DNA of 64,000 nucleotides from Coriobacteriaceae bacterium (lineage in GTDB: Bacteria > Actinomycetota > Coriobacteriia > Coriobacteriales > QAMH01), in contig DAJPGJ010000001.1 in NCBI GenBank assembly GCA_025992705.1, positions 2,083,501 to 2,147,500 on the forward strand. The letters run 5' to 3'. Positions 49,726 to 59,365 of the stretch are shown in pieces; the first letter of the stretch is position 1, and each line of letters begins with the position of its first letter. The position numbers were made by a program, and so were the translations under genes. Below the pieces are notes generated by a model. The model was not told the origin of the DNA. It ran no database searches and was given only the letters and a program-made list of their open reading frames with translations.

Positions 49726-51618
49726 CTAGTAATCCACCTCGTCGATGCAGTCGCTGAACTGCGAGTTGTAGAGCTCGGCGTAGAAGCCGTCTTGCAGCAA
49801 GAGCTGCTCGTGCGTGCCCATCTCGACGATGTCGCCGTCCCTCAGCACCAAGATCAAATCCGCATCGCGAATGGTCGAGAGCCTATGCGCTATGACGAAG
49901 CTCGTGCGCGTGCTCGTGAGCTCGTTCATCGCCCTCTGGACGAGGCGCTCCGTGCGCGTGTCGATGGAACTCGTCGCCTCGTCGAGAATGAGGATCTCGG
50001 GGTCCGCGAGCAGGGCACGCGCAATGGTGATGAGCTGGCGCTGCCCCGCTGATATGTTGGATGCCTCCTCGTTGATAACGGTATCGTATCCCTCGGGAAG
50101 CGTATGGATGAAGTGGTCGACATGCGCGGCCCTCGCTGCACGCTCGATGGCTTCGTCACTTGCGTCGTCGACGCCATATGCGATGTTGGCGCGAATGGTC
50201 CCGTTAAATAGCCACGTATCTTGGAGCACCATACCCATATGACTGCGCAATTCGTCGCGCTTGATGGTGCGAATATCGTGGCCATCGAGCAGAATAGCGC
50301 CCGCATCAATCTCATAGAAACGCATGAGCAAGTTGACGAGCGTGGTCTTGCCCGCGCCTGTGGGACCGACGATCGCGACCATCTGACCAGGCTGCACGTC
50401 AATGGAGAGATCATGGATGACGGGCTTTTCCGGGTCATAGCCAAAGCGCACGTGCTCGAACTGCACATGTCCCCTGCGTGGCGTCGTGTCGGGGAGCAAC
50501 GCCGACTCATCGCTCATCTCGGGCTGATCGAGAATCTCGAAGACGCGCTCGGCGCCGGCAATCGTTGCCTGGAAGGTGTTGATAATACCCGCCAACTGGC
50601 TGATGGGCCGCGTGAAGTTGCGCATGTACTGCGTGAACGCCTGCACCTCGCCAACGGTGAGCGCACCGACAACGGCCTGCCAGCCGCCTATGCATACGAT
50701 GGCGATGTAGGCGAGGTTGCCCACGAATATCATGAGCGGGCGAATCAGACCCGAAACGAATTGCGCGCGCCAGGCATGACCGAAGTACTCGTCGTTGATG
50801 CGCTCGAAGTCCTCGATCGCGCCTTCCTCGTGGGCAAACGCCTTGACTTCGGTATGACCGCCGTAGGTCTCTTCGATATGCGCATCCAGCACGCCGAGCG
50901 CGGTTTGCTGGGCGAGGAAGAACCTCTGCGAGCGCTTTGCGACAACGGCCGTGAGCGCGATGGAAACGGGCAGCGTGCATAGGGCGACGATCGTGACGAG
51001 CGGGCTCATGACCATCATCATGACGAAGACGCCGATGATCGTGATGACCGACGTGAGAGCCTGCGTCATGCCATCTTGCAAGGTCGTCGAAATGAGGTCG
51101 ATGTCATTGACGACGCGCGAGAGGATATCACCCTTCGCATGCGAATCGTAGTAGGACAACGGGATGCGGTTGAGCTTCTCCTCAGTCTTCTGGCGCAGCG
51201 AATAGACGACGTTCTGCGCCACGCGCGCCATCACGAACGATTGCAGATACGTAAATACCTGATAGCAAACGTACAGGATGATAAGGACGAGCAGGATCTC
51301 CCTAAGCAAATCGAAGTTCACGCCCGCACCCGGCTCGCCATTGGCAATCGCGACACCGGCCCTGAATATCTCCGTCGTGGCCAAACCCAACTGGCGCGGT
51401 GCGAATATGTCGAAGACCGTGGCGATAATGGCACAGACGAGCACGAGGACGATTTTGGGAATCTCGGGCTTGATGAACGTGAGCAAGCGACGAAACGTCC
51501 CCTTGGCGTTCTTGGCCTTCTGCGTCGGCATGGCGGCATGGGGACCATGCGGGCCATGGTGACCAGGGCCGGGACCAGGCCTGCTGCCCGCCATGGGATT
51601 TTTGTGCTGCGGAGACAT
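49726..51618 (-). CDS. ABC exporter half-transporter (TM plus ATPase), second gene
   Basis: A 630-residue half-transporter. A His/Gly/Pro-rich N-terminal segment (PGPGPGHHGPHGPHA) precedes six membrane helices (about 50-340) and an ATPase: Walker A GPTGAGKTT, signature ISAGQRQ (a variant of LSGGQ), Walker B LILDEATSSID with the catalytic Glu. Its start directly abuts the stop of the other half-transporter gene, so the two form a heterodimer. Likely a multidrug or lipid/peptide exporter in the cytoplasmic membrane. Confidence 0.93.
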   Translation of the reverse strand: MSPQHKNPMAGSRPGPGPGHHGPHGPHAAMPTQKAKNAKGTFRRLLTFIKPEIPKIVLVLVCAIIATVFDIFAPRQLGLATTEIFRAGVAIANGEPGAGVNFDLLREILLVLIILYVCYQVFTYLQSFVMARVAQNVVYSLRQKTEEKLNRIPLSYYDSHAKGDILSRVVNDIDLISTTLQDGMTQALTSVITIIGVFVMMMVMSPLVTIVALCTLPVSIALTAVVAKRSQRFFLAQQTALGVLDAHIEETYGGHTEVKAFAHEEGAIEDFERINDEYFGHAWRAQFVSGLIRPLMIFVGNLAYIAIVCIGGWQAVVGALTVGEVQAFTQYMRNFTRPISQLAGIINTFQATIAGAERVFEILDQPEMSDESALLPDTTPRRGHVQFEHVRFGYDPEKPVIHDLSIDVQPGQMVAIVGPTGAGKTTLVNLLMRFYEIDAGAILLDGHDIRTIKRDELRSHMGMVLQDTWLFNGTIRANIAYGVDDASDEAIERAARAAHVDHFIHTLPEGYDTVINEEASNISAGQRQLITIARALLADPEILILDEATSSIDTRTERLVQRAMNELTSTRTSFVIAHRLSTIRDADLILVLRDGDIVEMGTHEQLLLQDGFYAELYNSQFSDCIDEVDY

Positions 51619-53364
51619 CTACCGACTCGCCTCCTCGTCCGTGATCTGGGAAGCGACGATTTCGTTGTAGACCTCGCTCGCCCCAAGCAGCTCTTCGTGC
51701 GTACCGATCGAGTCGATCCGCCCCTCGTCGAGCACGATGACCATGTCGGCATCCATGGCAACGGAGACGCGCTGTGCCACGATGAGCACCGTGGCCCCTT
51801 TCGTCGCCCGTTTGAGGTTGGCACGAACCTGGGCATCCGTCTTAAGATCCAACGCAGAGAAGGAATCGTCGAAAACGTAGAGCCCCGCCTTCTTGGCGAG
51901 GGCGCGCGCAATCGCAATGCGTTGCTTTTGCCCGCCGGAAAGGCCGCCACCGGCCTGGGTGATTTGCGTCTCGAAGCCATCGGGCTTTTCCATGATGAAG
52001 TCATACGCCGCTGCTTCGCGCGCAGCCTCGGCGACTTCCTCATCGCTGGCATTCCTATTGCCATAGCGAATGTTGTCGGCGATCGTGCCCGTGAACAGCG
52101 TGGTCTTTTGCGGGGCATACGAGATGAGCGCGCGCAGCTGCGCCTGCGGAATACGCATGATATCGATGCCGTCAAGCAGAATGCGGCCGTTCGTGGGGTC
52201 GTAGAAACGCTCGATGAGATCGACGAGCACGCTCTTGCCCGAACCCGTCGCCCCGATGAGCGCATAGGTCTTGCCCGCTTCGAGTTCGAAGCTGATGCCA
52301 TCGAGCGTGGGCTCTTCGGCACCCTCGAAACTGAAGCTGACATCCTCGAAGCGCATGGAATGCGCATGGGCGGATGTGGGAACCTCCATACGCTCGGCGG
52401 TGTCGGGATCGTGCACGGTCGGCTCGCATTGCAACACGGCCGTCACGCGCTCGGCGGCAGCCTGCGCGCGCGGCCAGATCATGAAGATCATCGAGAGCAT
52501 CATGACCGACATGAGCAGCATCATGGCGTATTGGATGATCGCCATCAGATCACCCGCCTGGAAACTGCCCAGATCGACGAGGTGACCGCCAACCCAGGCG
52601 ATGACGATAATCACGAGGTCCAGCACGAAGCCGATGAGCGGCATGAGCACCGACATGCGACGCGCGACGGAGACGTTGGTGTCAGCGAGCACCTTGTTGG
52701 CAATCGAGAAGCGTCTCTCCTCGAAATCCTCCTTGTTGTACGCCCTGATGACGCGAATGCCCGTGAGCCCCTCACGAGTGACGCGATTGAGGTCGTCGAT
52801 ACGAGCCTGGAGAGAGCGCAGGAGCGGAACGGTGAACTTCATCACAATCGCCACGATGATGGCCATGACGGGAATGGCCGCAAACACGGCTATCGAGAGC
52901 TCGACGCTCTTCTGAAACGCCATGAGCGCAGCCCCGACGAACATGATGGGTGCCATCATGGCTATGGTCATGGTCATCAACGCGAAGCGCTCAAGCTGCT
53001 GGATATCGTTGGTCGTGCGCGTGATGAGCGAGGAAGTGCCGAACTCGCCGATCTCGCGCAAGCTAAACGCGGTGACACGCTTGTAGACGGCGCTGCGCAA
53101 GTTGCGCCCGAACCCCATGGACGCGCGCGCGGCGCACAAACCCGCCGCGATATCGGCGACGACGCAGCCGAGCGCCCAGAGCAGCATGACGCCGCCCGTC
53201 TGGAAGATGTAGGGCACGTCGTTGCTCGCGACGCCCGCGTCGATGACCTCGCTCATGAGGTTGGGAATCATGAGGTCACAGCCAACGCGGATGGCCGTAA
53301 GAACGAACGCCCCTATAAACAGGGGCGTGAAGCGCATGAAGTATGTCCTGACAAGCCCGAGCAT
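51619..53364 (-). CDS. ABC exporter half-transporter, first gene
   Basis: A 581-residue half-transporter: six membrane helices (1-310) and an ATPase with Walker A GATGSGKS and canonical signature LSGGQKQRI, but Walker B reads YVFDDSFSALD, so the catalytic Glu is Asp. With the partner's ISAGQ signature this gives one weak and one normal ATP site, as in asymmetric heterodimeric exporters. I start at the ATG at 53364, downstream of galE's stop; the open frame overlaps galE without homology. Confidence 0.92.
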   Translation of the reverse strand: MLGLVRTYFMRFTPLFIGAFVLTAIRVGCDLMIPNLMSEVIDAGVASNDVPYIFQTGGVMLLWALGCVVADIAAGLCAARASMGFGRNLRSAVYKRVTAFSLREIGEFGTSSLITRTTNDIQQLERFALMTMTIAMMAPIMFVGAALMAFQKSVELSIAVFAAIPVMAIIVAIVMKFTVPLLRSLQARIDDLNRVTREGLTGIRVIRAYNKEDFEERRFSIANKVLADTNVSVARRMSVLMPLIGFVLDLVIIVIAWVGGHLVDLGSFQAGDLMAIIQYAMMLLMSVMMLSMIFMIWPRAQAAAERVTAVLQCEPTVHDPDTAERMEVPTSAHAHSMRFEDVSFSFEGAEEPTLDGISFELEAGKTYALIGATGSGKSVLVDLIERFYDPTNGRILLDGIDIMRIPQAQLRALISYAPQKTTLFTGTIADNIRYGNRNASDEEVAEAAREAAAYDFIMEKPDGFETQITQAGGGLSGGQKQRIAIARALAKKAGLYVFDDSFSALDLKTDAQVRANLKRATKGATVLIVAQRVSVAMDADMVIVLDEGRIDSIGTHEELLGASEVYNEIVASQITDEEASR

Positions 53365-53374
53365 GATGCTTGGA

Positions 53375-54391
53375 TTAGCTCCTGTACCCATTGGGGTTGG
53401 CCTGCTGCCAGCGCCACGAATCCGCGCACATGTCCGCGATGTCGTATTGAGCTCGCCAGCCGAGCTCATTGGCCGCCTTGCTACAATCGGCATAGCAAGC
53501 TGCTATATCTCCCGCTCGGCGCGGCTTGATAGCATAGGGAACCTCGACACCGGTCGCATCTTGGAAGGCGTGCACAAGCTCGAGAACGCTCGTGCCGTTG
53601 CCCGTCCCCAGATTGTAGATATACAGACCACCCTCGGGCTTAATCGCCTTGAGCGCTGCGACGTGCCCGCTTGCAAGGTCCATGACGTGGATGTAATCGC
53701 GCACGCCAGTACCATCGGGCGTGTCGTAGTCATCGCCGAAGACGCCGAGCTTTTCGAGCTTGCCCACGGCAACCTGCGTAATGTAGGGCATGAGATTGTT
53801 GGGGATGCCAGAAGGATCCTCGCCCATGGTGCCCGACGGATGCGCGCCGATGGGGTTGAAGTAGCGCAGCAGGACGACGTTCATGTCCGGGATGGCATGC
53901 TGCACATCGGCGAGGATATCCTCGATCATGGACTTGGTGCGCCCGTAAGGATTGGTCGCCTCGCCCTTGGGCATATCCTCGGTCAGGGGCAGCTCCTGCG
54001 GCGTGCCATAAACCGTAGCCGAACTCGAGAAAATGATGTTCTTGCAGCCCGCATCGCGCATGGCTTCGAGCAGCTTGACCGTGCCGCCAACATTGTTGTC
54101 GTAGTACTCGATGGGCTTTTCGACCGATTCGCCCACGGCCTTGAGGCCGGCAAAGTGAATCACGCAGTCGATGTCATGCTCGGCGAAGACCTCGCGCAGC
54201 TTTGCCTCATCGCGGATATCACCCTCGATAAAGGGGACGTCGACTCCCGTGATGGCCTTGATACGGTCGAAGACAACCGGAGATGCGTTGCACAGGTTGT
54301 CGTAGGCAATGGGCTCATGACCAGCTTCGATGAGCTCGATGATTGTATGACTCCCGATGAAGCCCGCTCCACCCGTTACAAGAATCTTCAT
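53375..54391 (-). CDS. galE: UDP-glucose 4-epimerase
   Basis: A 338-residue short-chain dehydrogenase-type epimerase interconverting UDP-glucose and UDP-galactose. ILVTGGAGFIGSHT is the NAD site, SSSATVYG and NPYGRTK hold the Ser and Tyr-x3-Lys catalytic set, and VLLRYFNPIGAHPSG is diagnostic. I start at 54391; the open frame starts at 54418. Probably feeds surface polysaccharide synthesis. Confidence 0.95.
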   Translation of the reverse strand: MKILVTGGAGFIGSHTIIELIEAGHEPIAYDNLCNASPVVFDRIKAITGVDVPFIEGDIRDEAKLREVFAEHDIDCVIHFAGLKAVGESVEKPIEYYDNNVGGTVKLLEAMRDAGCKNIIFSSSATVYGTPQELPLTEDMPKGEATNPYGRTKSMIEDILADVQHAIPDMNVVLLRYFNPIGAHPSGTMGEDPSGIPNNLMPYITQVAVGKLEKLGVFGDDYDTPDGTGVRDYIHVMDLASGHVAALKAIKPEGGLYIYNLGTGNGTSVLELVHAFQDATGVEVPYAIKPRRAGDIAACYADCSKAANELGWRAQYDIADMCADSWRWQQANPNGYRS

Positions 54392-54481
54392 TGCTCTTCC
54401 CATCATTCCACTCTCCAAAAACAGGATTCACGATAGCACAGCGGAAGGGCCGCAAAGGTACATTTGGGTAACGACTTGTGG

Positions 54482-55678
54482 TTACTTGCGCAGACCCCAC
54501 GCATAAAGCGCAAGCATGATGATGGAGCAGGCGCCCATGACGATGGCCAGGCCGCCCACATAGCTCGTCCATGGCAAGGTCATGACGACGGTGCCCGCAG
54601 CACCAAGCATCGTGTACACGAAATTGGCAAAAGCGCTGGCCGACCCGACTTGGTCAGGAGGTTGGTCGAGCAACACCACGAAGGCATGTGGACGAATGAT
54701 GCCCTCCATGAGAGCGTAGGGCACGAAACAGCAGAAGAATGCAAAAGGGCCCCAGATGCCAAATACGGCCATGAACGCAGCTGCCACCAAACCGAGCACG
54801 GCGCACAGGACCGTGAGCGCGCGGGGGCTCATCATCTTCGAAATGCGCAGGTACACAAAAGGCGCAAGCACGCTCACGCCACAGATTCCCGCATAGACGA
54901 GGTTGTATATCACATATCCCGAGTCAAAGTCATCGAGCAGGATATACGAGGCCACGGCTATGTAACCCATATATGCCAGGCCTGCGACACCCACAATCAG
55001 CGCCATGGCGGTAAACGAACGCTTGGAGAGCAGCGAGCGCACGCGCATCATCATGTCGCGCAAGGCTGGAACAACACCGGCGGCAAGGCGATGATCCGCG
55101 TGCATGGTCTCGCTAATGACGAGCGCGATAACCAGCCCGATAATGCCCATAACGGCAAGAGCGACGAAAATCTCGCGCCAGCCACCTATGGCGAGCAGTA
55201 GCGTGCCCAGAAACGGAGCGAGCACCGGTCCGACAATCACGAGCGATTGCAGGAGCGACATCGCGAACTTGAGGTCCTTGTCGGTGTAGGCGTCCTTGAT
55301 CATCGCGGTCACGTCCGTCTCGACCAAGCCAAAGCCGATAGCCTGGCCGACGCGGAAGACCGTGAGCATGAGCACCGAAGTCGAAAGCGCGCAGCCGATG
55401 GAGGAAGCGCCAAAGACGGCACAGCTCACAATGAGGATGGGCTTGCGGCCAAACTTGTCCGTAAGCGGCCCCGCGACGAGAATGGCAAATGCCGAGACAA
55501 GCATGAACATGAACATCGTAAGGTTGAGAAATGATGCACTGGTGTCGAATTCCTCGAGCAAGAGGGGCAATGCCGGCACATACATGTCGATGGCGAGGAT
55601 GAACGACGCGTTGATGACGAGCACGCACGCCAAGAAGGTGCGCGGGCCGAGGTGTTTTTGTGGTGTCGCAAATTGCAT
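54482..55678 (-). CDS. MFS drug-resistance transporter (Bcr/CflA-like)
   Basis: A 398-residue major facilitator with 12 predicted helices. The ILAIDMYVPALPLLLEEF start and GPLTDKFGRKPILI loop are typical of Bcr/CflA-type drug:proton antiporters, as is FRVGQAIGFGLVETDVTAMIKD. The start is uncertain: ATG 55678 or GTG 55708, neither with a clear ribosome-binding site. The divergent gene at 55808 encodes a surface protein. Confidence 0.85.
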   Translation of the reverse strand: MQFATPQKHLGPRTFLACVLVINASFILAIDMYVPALPLLLEEFDTSASFLNLTMFMFMLVSAFAILVAGPLTDKFGRKPILIVSCAVFGASSIGCALSTSVLMLTVFRVGQAIGFGLVETDVTAMIKDAYTDKDLKFAMSLLQSLVIVGPVLAPFLGTLLLAIGGWREIFVALAVMGIIGLVIALVISETMHADHRLAAGVVPALRDMMMRVRSLLSKRSFTAMALIVGVAGLAYMGYIAVASYILLDDFDSGYVIYNLVYAGICGVSVLAPFVYLRISKMMSPRALTVLCAVLGLVAAAFMAVFGIWGPFAFFCCFVPYALMEGIIRPHAFVVLLDQPPDQVGSASAFANFVYTMLGAAGTVVMTLPWTSYVGGLAIVMGACSIIMLALYAWGLRK

Positions 55679-55807
55679 GGGCCATAGGATAGCGCAATAT
55701 CCCTCCACCTAGCACTTGCGCACGGTCGGGCAATAGCTCCCGCATGACGGGCAAATCGGGCGTACAATATCTCCTCTCGGACTACTGCACCATGAGGAGG
55801 TTCGGCA

Positions 55808-58800
55808 ATGCCCACGAGCCACGTCATGACAACCATGCGGAGGATCATCGCAGCCTTCGCTTCCATTGCCCTCATCACCGCATTTATGCCGGTGACAGCC
55901 ATTGCTGCGCCCACCCAGGACGCTCCGCTCACCGCACAGGCCGCCGACATCGCCCGGGGTACGAGCGGGACATGCTCGTGGGTCATCGACGGCTCGGGCA
56001 AGCTCACCATCCGCCCCACGAGCGGTGATAGCGGCACGCTGGGGGAGATGGATGGAACTGCGCCTTGGACTGAGATCTCACCTTGGAGGGCACACGCCGC
56101 CAAGATCACCTCTGCCGTCATCGAACCCGGCGTCAAAACCGAGGGCAGGGTTCGGGGGCTATTTGCTGGCTGCTCGGCCATGACGTCCATTGACCTATCG
56201 GGACTCGATACGTCTAGTGCATGGGCGACGGACGGCATGTTTTCAGGCTGCTCATCACTCGAGTCAATCGATCTCTCCACCCATGACCTGCAGAACATCA
56301 GCGCCACGAGTGACATGTTCAAAGACTGCACCTCACTTGCGTCACTCGATCTTGGCGGATTCCATGCTCAAAACACAAAGTACATGAACTCGATGTTCGA
56401 GGGCTGCGCCGCCCTCGAGTCCCTCGATCTGTCGGGCCTGGCGGGTGCCAACCCCACCAGCATGCGCTCCACCTTCGCTGGTTGTTCCTCGCTCACGACG
56501 CTAGACCTTTCCAACCTCGACACGTCCTTCGTCACGTGCATGGCAAATCTCTTTGATGGGTGCGCCTCCCTGACCACACTTGATATCTCGAACTTCGATA
56601 CCGCAAAAGTCCTTGAAATGGGTTCGATGTTCAGGGGTTGCGCGAAGCTCACGCAGCTCGACCTCTCGCACTTCGACACGACGCTTGTCTCGGACATGGA
56701 GGCCATGTTCGATGGCTGCGCATCGCTCACCTCGCTCAATATCTCGAATCTCAACACCTTGCGCATATCGAACATGACGCGTATGTTCGCGGACTGTGCT
56801 TCGCTTCCAAGGCTCGACGTCCGCGGTCTCTCGACCTCGGCAGCCATGTCCATGAGCTCGATGTTCGAGGGCTGTGCCAAGCTCACGCAGCTCGACCTCT
56901 CCAGTTTCGACACCACCCAGCTCACCCTCGTGAACTCCATGTTCAAGGGCTGTTCATCGCTCAGCTCGCTCATGTTGCCCAACTTGAGCACCGCAAACAT
57001 CATCGACACGAGCTCGATGTTCGAGGGATGCGCTGCACTCACTTCGGTCGAGCTGGCAAGTTTTAACATGGCGAGCGTGGGAAACATGGCTCGCATGTTC
57101 AAGGATTGCTCCTCGATTGCCACCCTTAGTCTTTCCGGTTTGAACATCCCGGAGGCAACGAGCCTCGAAAGCCTGTGCGAGGGCTGTACCTCGCTCATGT
57201 CGCTGAATATTTCGAACCTCAACGTACCAGCTGCAAAGAGCACAAGCGGCATGCTCAAAGGCTGCACCTCGCTCAGGACCCTGAGTTTTGCAGGAGTCGC
57301 CACTTCGGGTGTAACGGACATGAGCTCGATGTTCGAGGGATGCACCTCGCTCTCCGCCGTCGACATCGCGGGCCTTGACACGAGCAGTGCGTCGAACATG
57401 AATGCCATGTTCAAGGGATGCACTTCACTCAGCGGGCTTGACCTCTCGCACAACAACCTTGCGCGAGCCATGGACGTAAGCTCGATGTTCGAGGGATGCA
57501 GCGCCTTCGCATCACTCATCTTCGCCAGCGATGCCGACACGACGTATCTCAGGAACATGAACGCCATGTTCAAAGGATGCACGCGTCTGCCCTCGGTTGA
57601 CGCATCAGGAGTCACGCATATCAATCTTGACGGCGTTTCGGATACGAGCTCGATGTTCGAGGGCTGTGTGAGCCTCCGTGCATCGTCGCTTTCCGGACTG
57701 GACACTTCGAGCTTGTCGAACATGAACTCGATGTTCAAGGGATGCGCAGCGCTGGAATCGGTCGAGTCCCTTGGCCTGGCCGACATCAACACCGTCTACG
57801 TCCGTGACATGAGTAGCCTGTTCGAGGATTGTTCGGGACTGCGTTCCGCCGACCTCACGGGCTTCAAGACTGCCAACGTGACGAACATGGACTCGATGTT
57901 CAAGGGATGCAGCTCGCTTCCCTCCATCGACCTTTCCACCATCGACACAGCCAACGTCGAGAGCATGGGCTCCACGTTCGCAGGCTGCTCCGCCCTTGAG
58001 TCGGCTACGCTTACCGGCATCGACACGACAAAGCTCACCTCCTTGCATGGCATGTTCTCGGACTGCCTGCAGTTGACCTCAATCGATCTTACCGACGTGG
58101 CCACTCCCGGCGTTACGGACATGGGCGCGCTGTTCTCCGGCTGCTCCAAGCTCGCGAAACTTGACCTTTCGAGCATCGATAGCTCCAAGGTCACCGTCAT
58201 GGACGGCATTTTCGAAGGGTGCGAGGCGCTCGACAAGCTGACCCTGGGCGAGAAGTTCGTCTTCGTGGGAACAGCAAGCGAGCTTCCCAAGGCGTTCTGG
58301 CAGGCGGCATCCACGCAGAAGATCTACAGCTCGCATCAAATCGCCACCGAATGCAAGGGCGTCGCGGACACCTACGCCAAACGCCACGACATCAAGGACG
58401 AAGTCCCCACAATCACAGCTGGCGCGAACGCAAGCTGGCATCGGGGCATGACAAGCGGGGCGGAGTTCCGCTCGAGCGCACCTCTTATCATTTTCACGCA
58501 TGTAAAAGTCGATGGTAAAGTGATCGAATCGAGCAAGTATGATTTGCGCGAGGGGTCGACCATCGTCACCCTCAAGCGCGACTACCTTGTCTCGCTTCCC
58601 AATGGCAAGCACACGCTCGAGATCGTCTCGGCCACGGGCGCGGCAAGCACGACCTTCACGGTTGGTGACGACCCAAGCGTCAACCCGGGACCAGACGACC
58701 CGACCCCACCGGGCCCCGATAATCCCGATGATTCCGGTCCAACTCCGCCGGGACCGGATAACCCATCTGGCCCTGATGATCCTTGGCAGCCGCCAAGCAA

Positions 58801-59212
58801 CGAGGGCTATCCGATGTACCGCCTCTATAACCCCAATTCCGGCGAGCATTTCTACACGTCGAGCATCGAGGAGCGAGACCACCTCATCTGGTGCGGATGG
58901 CGCGGCGAGGACGTGGGCTGGACCGCTCCGGCATGGGGTGACCCCGTCTATCGTCTCTACAACCCGTACGCTGGCGAGCACCACTACACGCTTTCGGTCG
59001 AAGAGCGCGACTCCCTCATCTGGGCAGGCTGGAATGACGAGGGCATCGGCTGGTACTCCGACACCGCATATCGCACGCCACTGTATCGCCTATACAATCC
59101 CAATGCCTTTTCGAATAACCACCACTACACGACAGATGTCGGCGAGCGTGACATCCTGCTTTCCATCGGTTGGCAGGACGAAGGCGTTGGCTGGCACGGC
59201 ATCAGTCGATGA
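55808..59212 (+). CDS. Secreted DUF285/BspA-type repeat protein with DUF5648 tail (large)
   Basis: A 1,134-residue surface or secreted protein. A Sec signal peptide (MRRIIAAFASIALITAFMPVTAIAA) is followed by about 27 DUF285 repeats of ~24 residues (MSSMFEGCTSLSAVDI-type, period fixed by M-F-x-G-C), an 85-residue Ig-like spacer, a Pro/Asp-rich linker (PGPDDPTPPGPDNPDD) and three copies of a YRLYNPNSGEHFYT domain (DUF5648). No LPXTG, C-terminal helix or SLH domain is seen. AGGAGG precedes the ATG. Similar repeats serve adhesion or host binding in other bacteria. The paralogue at 59366 has only four repeats. Confidence 0.88.
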   Translation: MPTSHVMTTMRRIIAAFASIALITAFMPVTAIAAPTQDAPLTAQAADIARGTSGTCSWVIDGSGKLTIRPTSGDSGTLGEMDGTAPWTEISPWRAHAAKITSAVIEPGVKTEGRVRGLFAGCSAMTSIDLSGLDTSSAWATDGMFSGCSSLESIDLSTHDLQNISATSDMFKDCTSLASLDLGGFHAQNTKYMNSMFEGCAALESLDLSGLAGANPTSMRSTFAGCSSLTTLDLSNLDTSFVTCMANLFDGCASLTTLDISNFDTAKVLEMGSMFRGCAKLTQLDLSHFDTTLVSDMEAMFDGCASLTSLNISNLNTLRISNMTRMFADCASLPRLDVRGLSTSAAMSMSSMFEGCAKLTQLDLSSFDTTQLTLVNSMFKGCSSLSSLMLPNLSTANIIDTSSMFEGCAALTSVELASFNMASVGNMARMFKDCSSIATLSLSGLNIPEATSLESLCEGCTSLMSLNISNLNVPAAKSTSGMLKGCTSLRTLSFAGVATSGVTDMSSMFEGCTSLSAVDIAGLDTSSASNMNAMFKGCTSLSGLDLSHNNLARAMDVSSMFEGCSAFASLIFASDADTTYLRNMNAMFKGCTRLPSVDASGVTHINLDGVSDTSSMFEGCVSLRASSLSGLDTSSLSNMNSMFKGCAALESVESLGLADINTVYVRDMSSLFEDCSGLRSADLTGFKTANVTNMDSMFKGCSSLPSIDLSTIDTANVESMGSTFAGCSALESATLTGIDTTKLTSLHGMFSDCLQLTSIDLTDVATPGVTDMGALFSGCSKLAKLDLSSIDSSKVTVMDGIFEGCEALDKLTLGEKFVFVGTASELPKAFWQAASTQKIYSSHQIATECKGVADTYAKRHDIKDEVPTITAGANASWHRGMTSGAEFRSSAPLIIFTHVKVDGKVIESSKYDLREGSTIVTLKRDYLVSLPNGKHTLEIVSATGAASTTFTVGDDPSVNPGPDDPTPPGPDNPDDSGPTPPGPDNPSGPDDPWQPPSNEGYPMYRLYNPNSGEHFYTSSIEERDHLIWCGWRGEDVGWTAPAWGDPVYRLYNPYAGEHHYTLSVEERDSLIWAGWNDEGIGWYSDTAYRTPLYRLYNPNAFSNNHHYTTDVGERDILLSIGWQDEGVGWHGISR

Positions 59213-59223
59213 GTTAACAATGG

Positions 59224-59336
59224 AGTGGAGAGATTCCTCCGCTCCGGGGCCTGGCGGCCCCTTCGGTCGGAATGACATTGACCCCTTTGTCATTTCGAGT
59301 GGAGCGAGCAAAGTGAGTAGCGTCGAGAAATCTCGA
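59224..59336. repeat. TCGAAATGACA-family palindromes, two units
   Basis: Unit 1, GAGAGATTCCTCCGCTCC to GGTCGGAATGACA (59229-59277), is the reverse of the unit at 8359; unit 2, TGTCATTTCGAGTGG to GAGAAATCTCGATC (59289-59336). They fill the gap between the two paralogous surface-protein genes. Confidence 0.75.
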
Positions 59337-59365
59337 TCCTCGGGTTTCATCGGCAAAAGGAGCAG

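Noticed and set aside
51076..53529. An 817-codon plus-strand frame opposite the ABC exporter
   Set aside because: Very His/Arg/Asp-rich translation without domains, typical of the complement of a GC-rich transporter gene.
56160..58240. Regular ~75-bp period in DNA, examined as a CRISPR array
   Set aside because: The period is in-frame and encodes degenerate protein repeats with no constant DNA repeat; not CRISPR. No CRISPR array was seen anywhere in the window.
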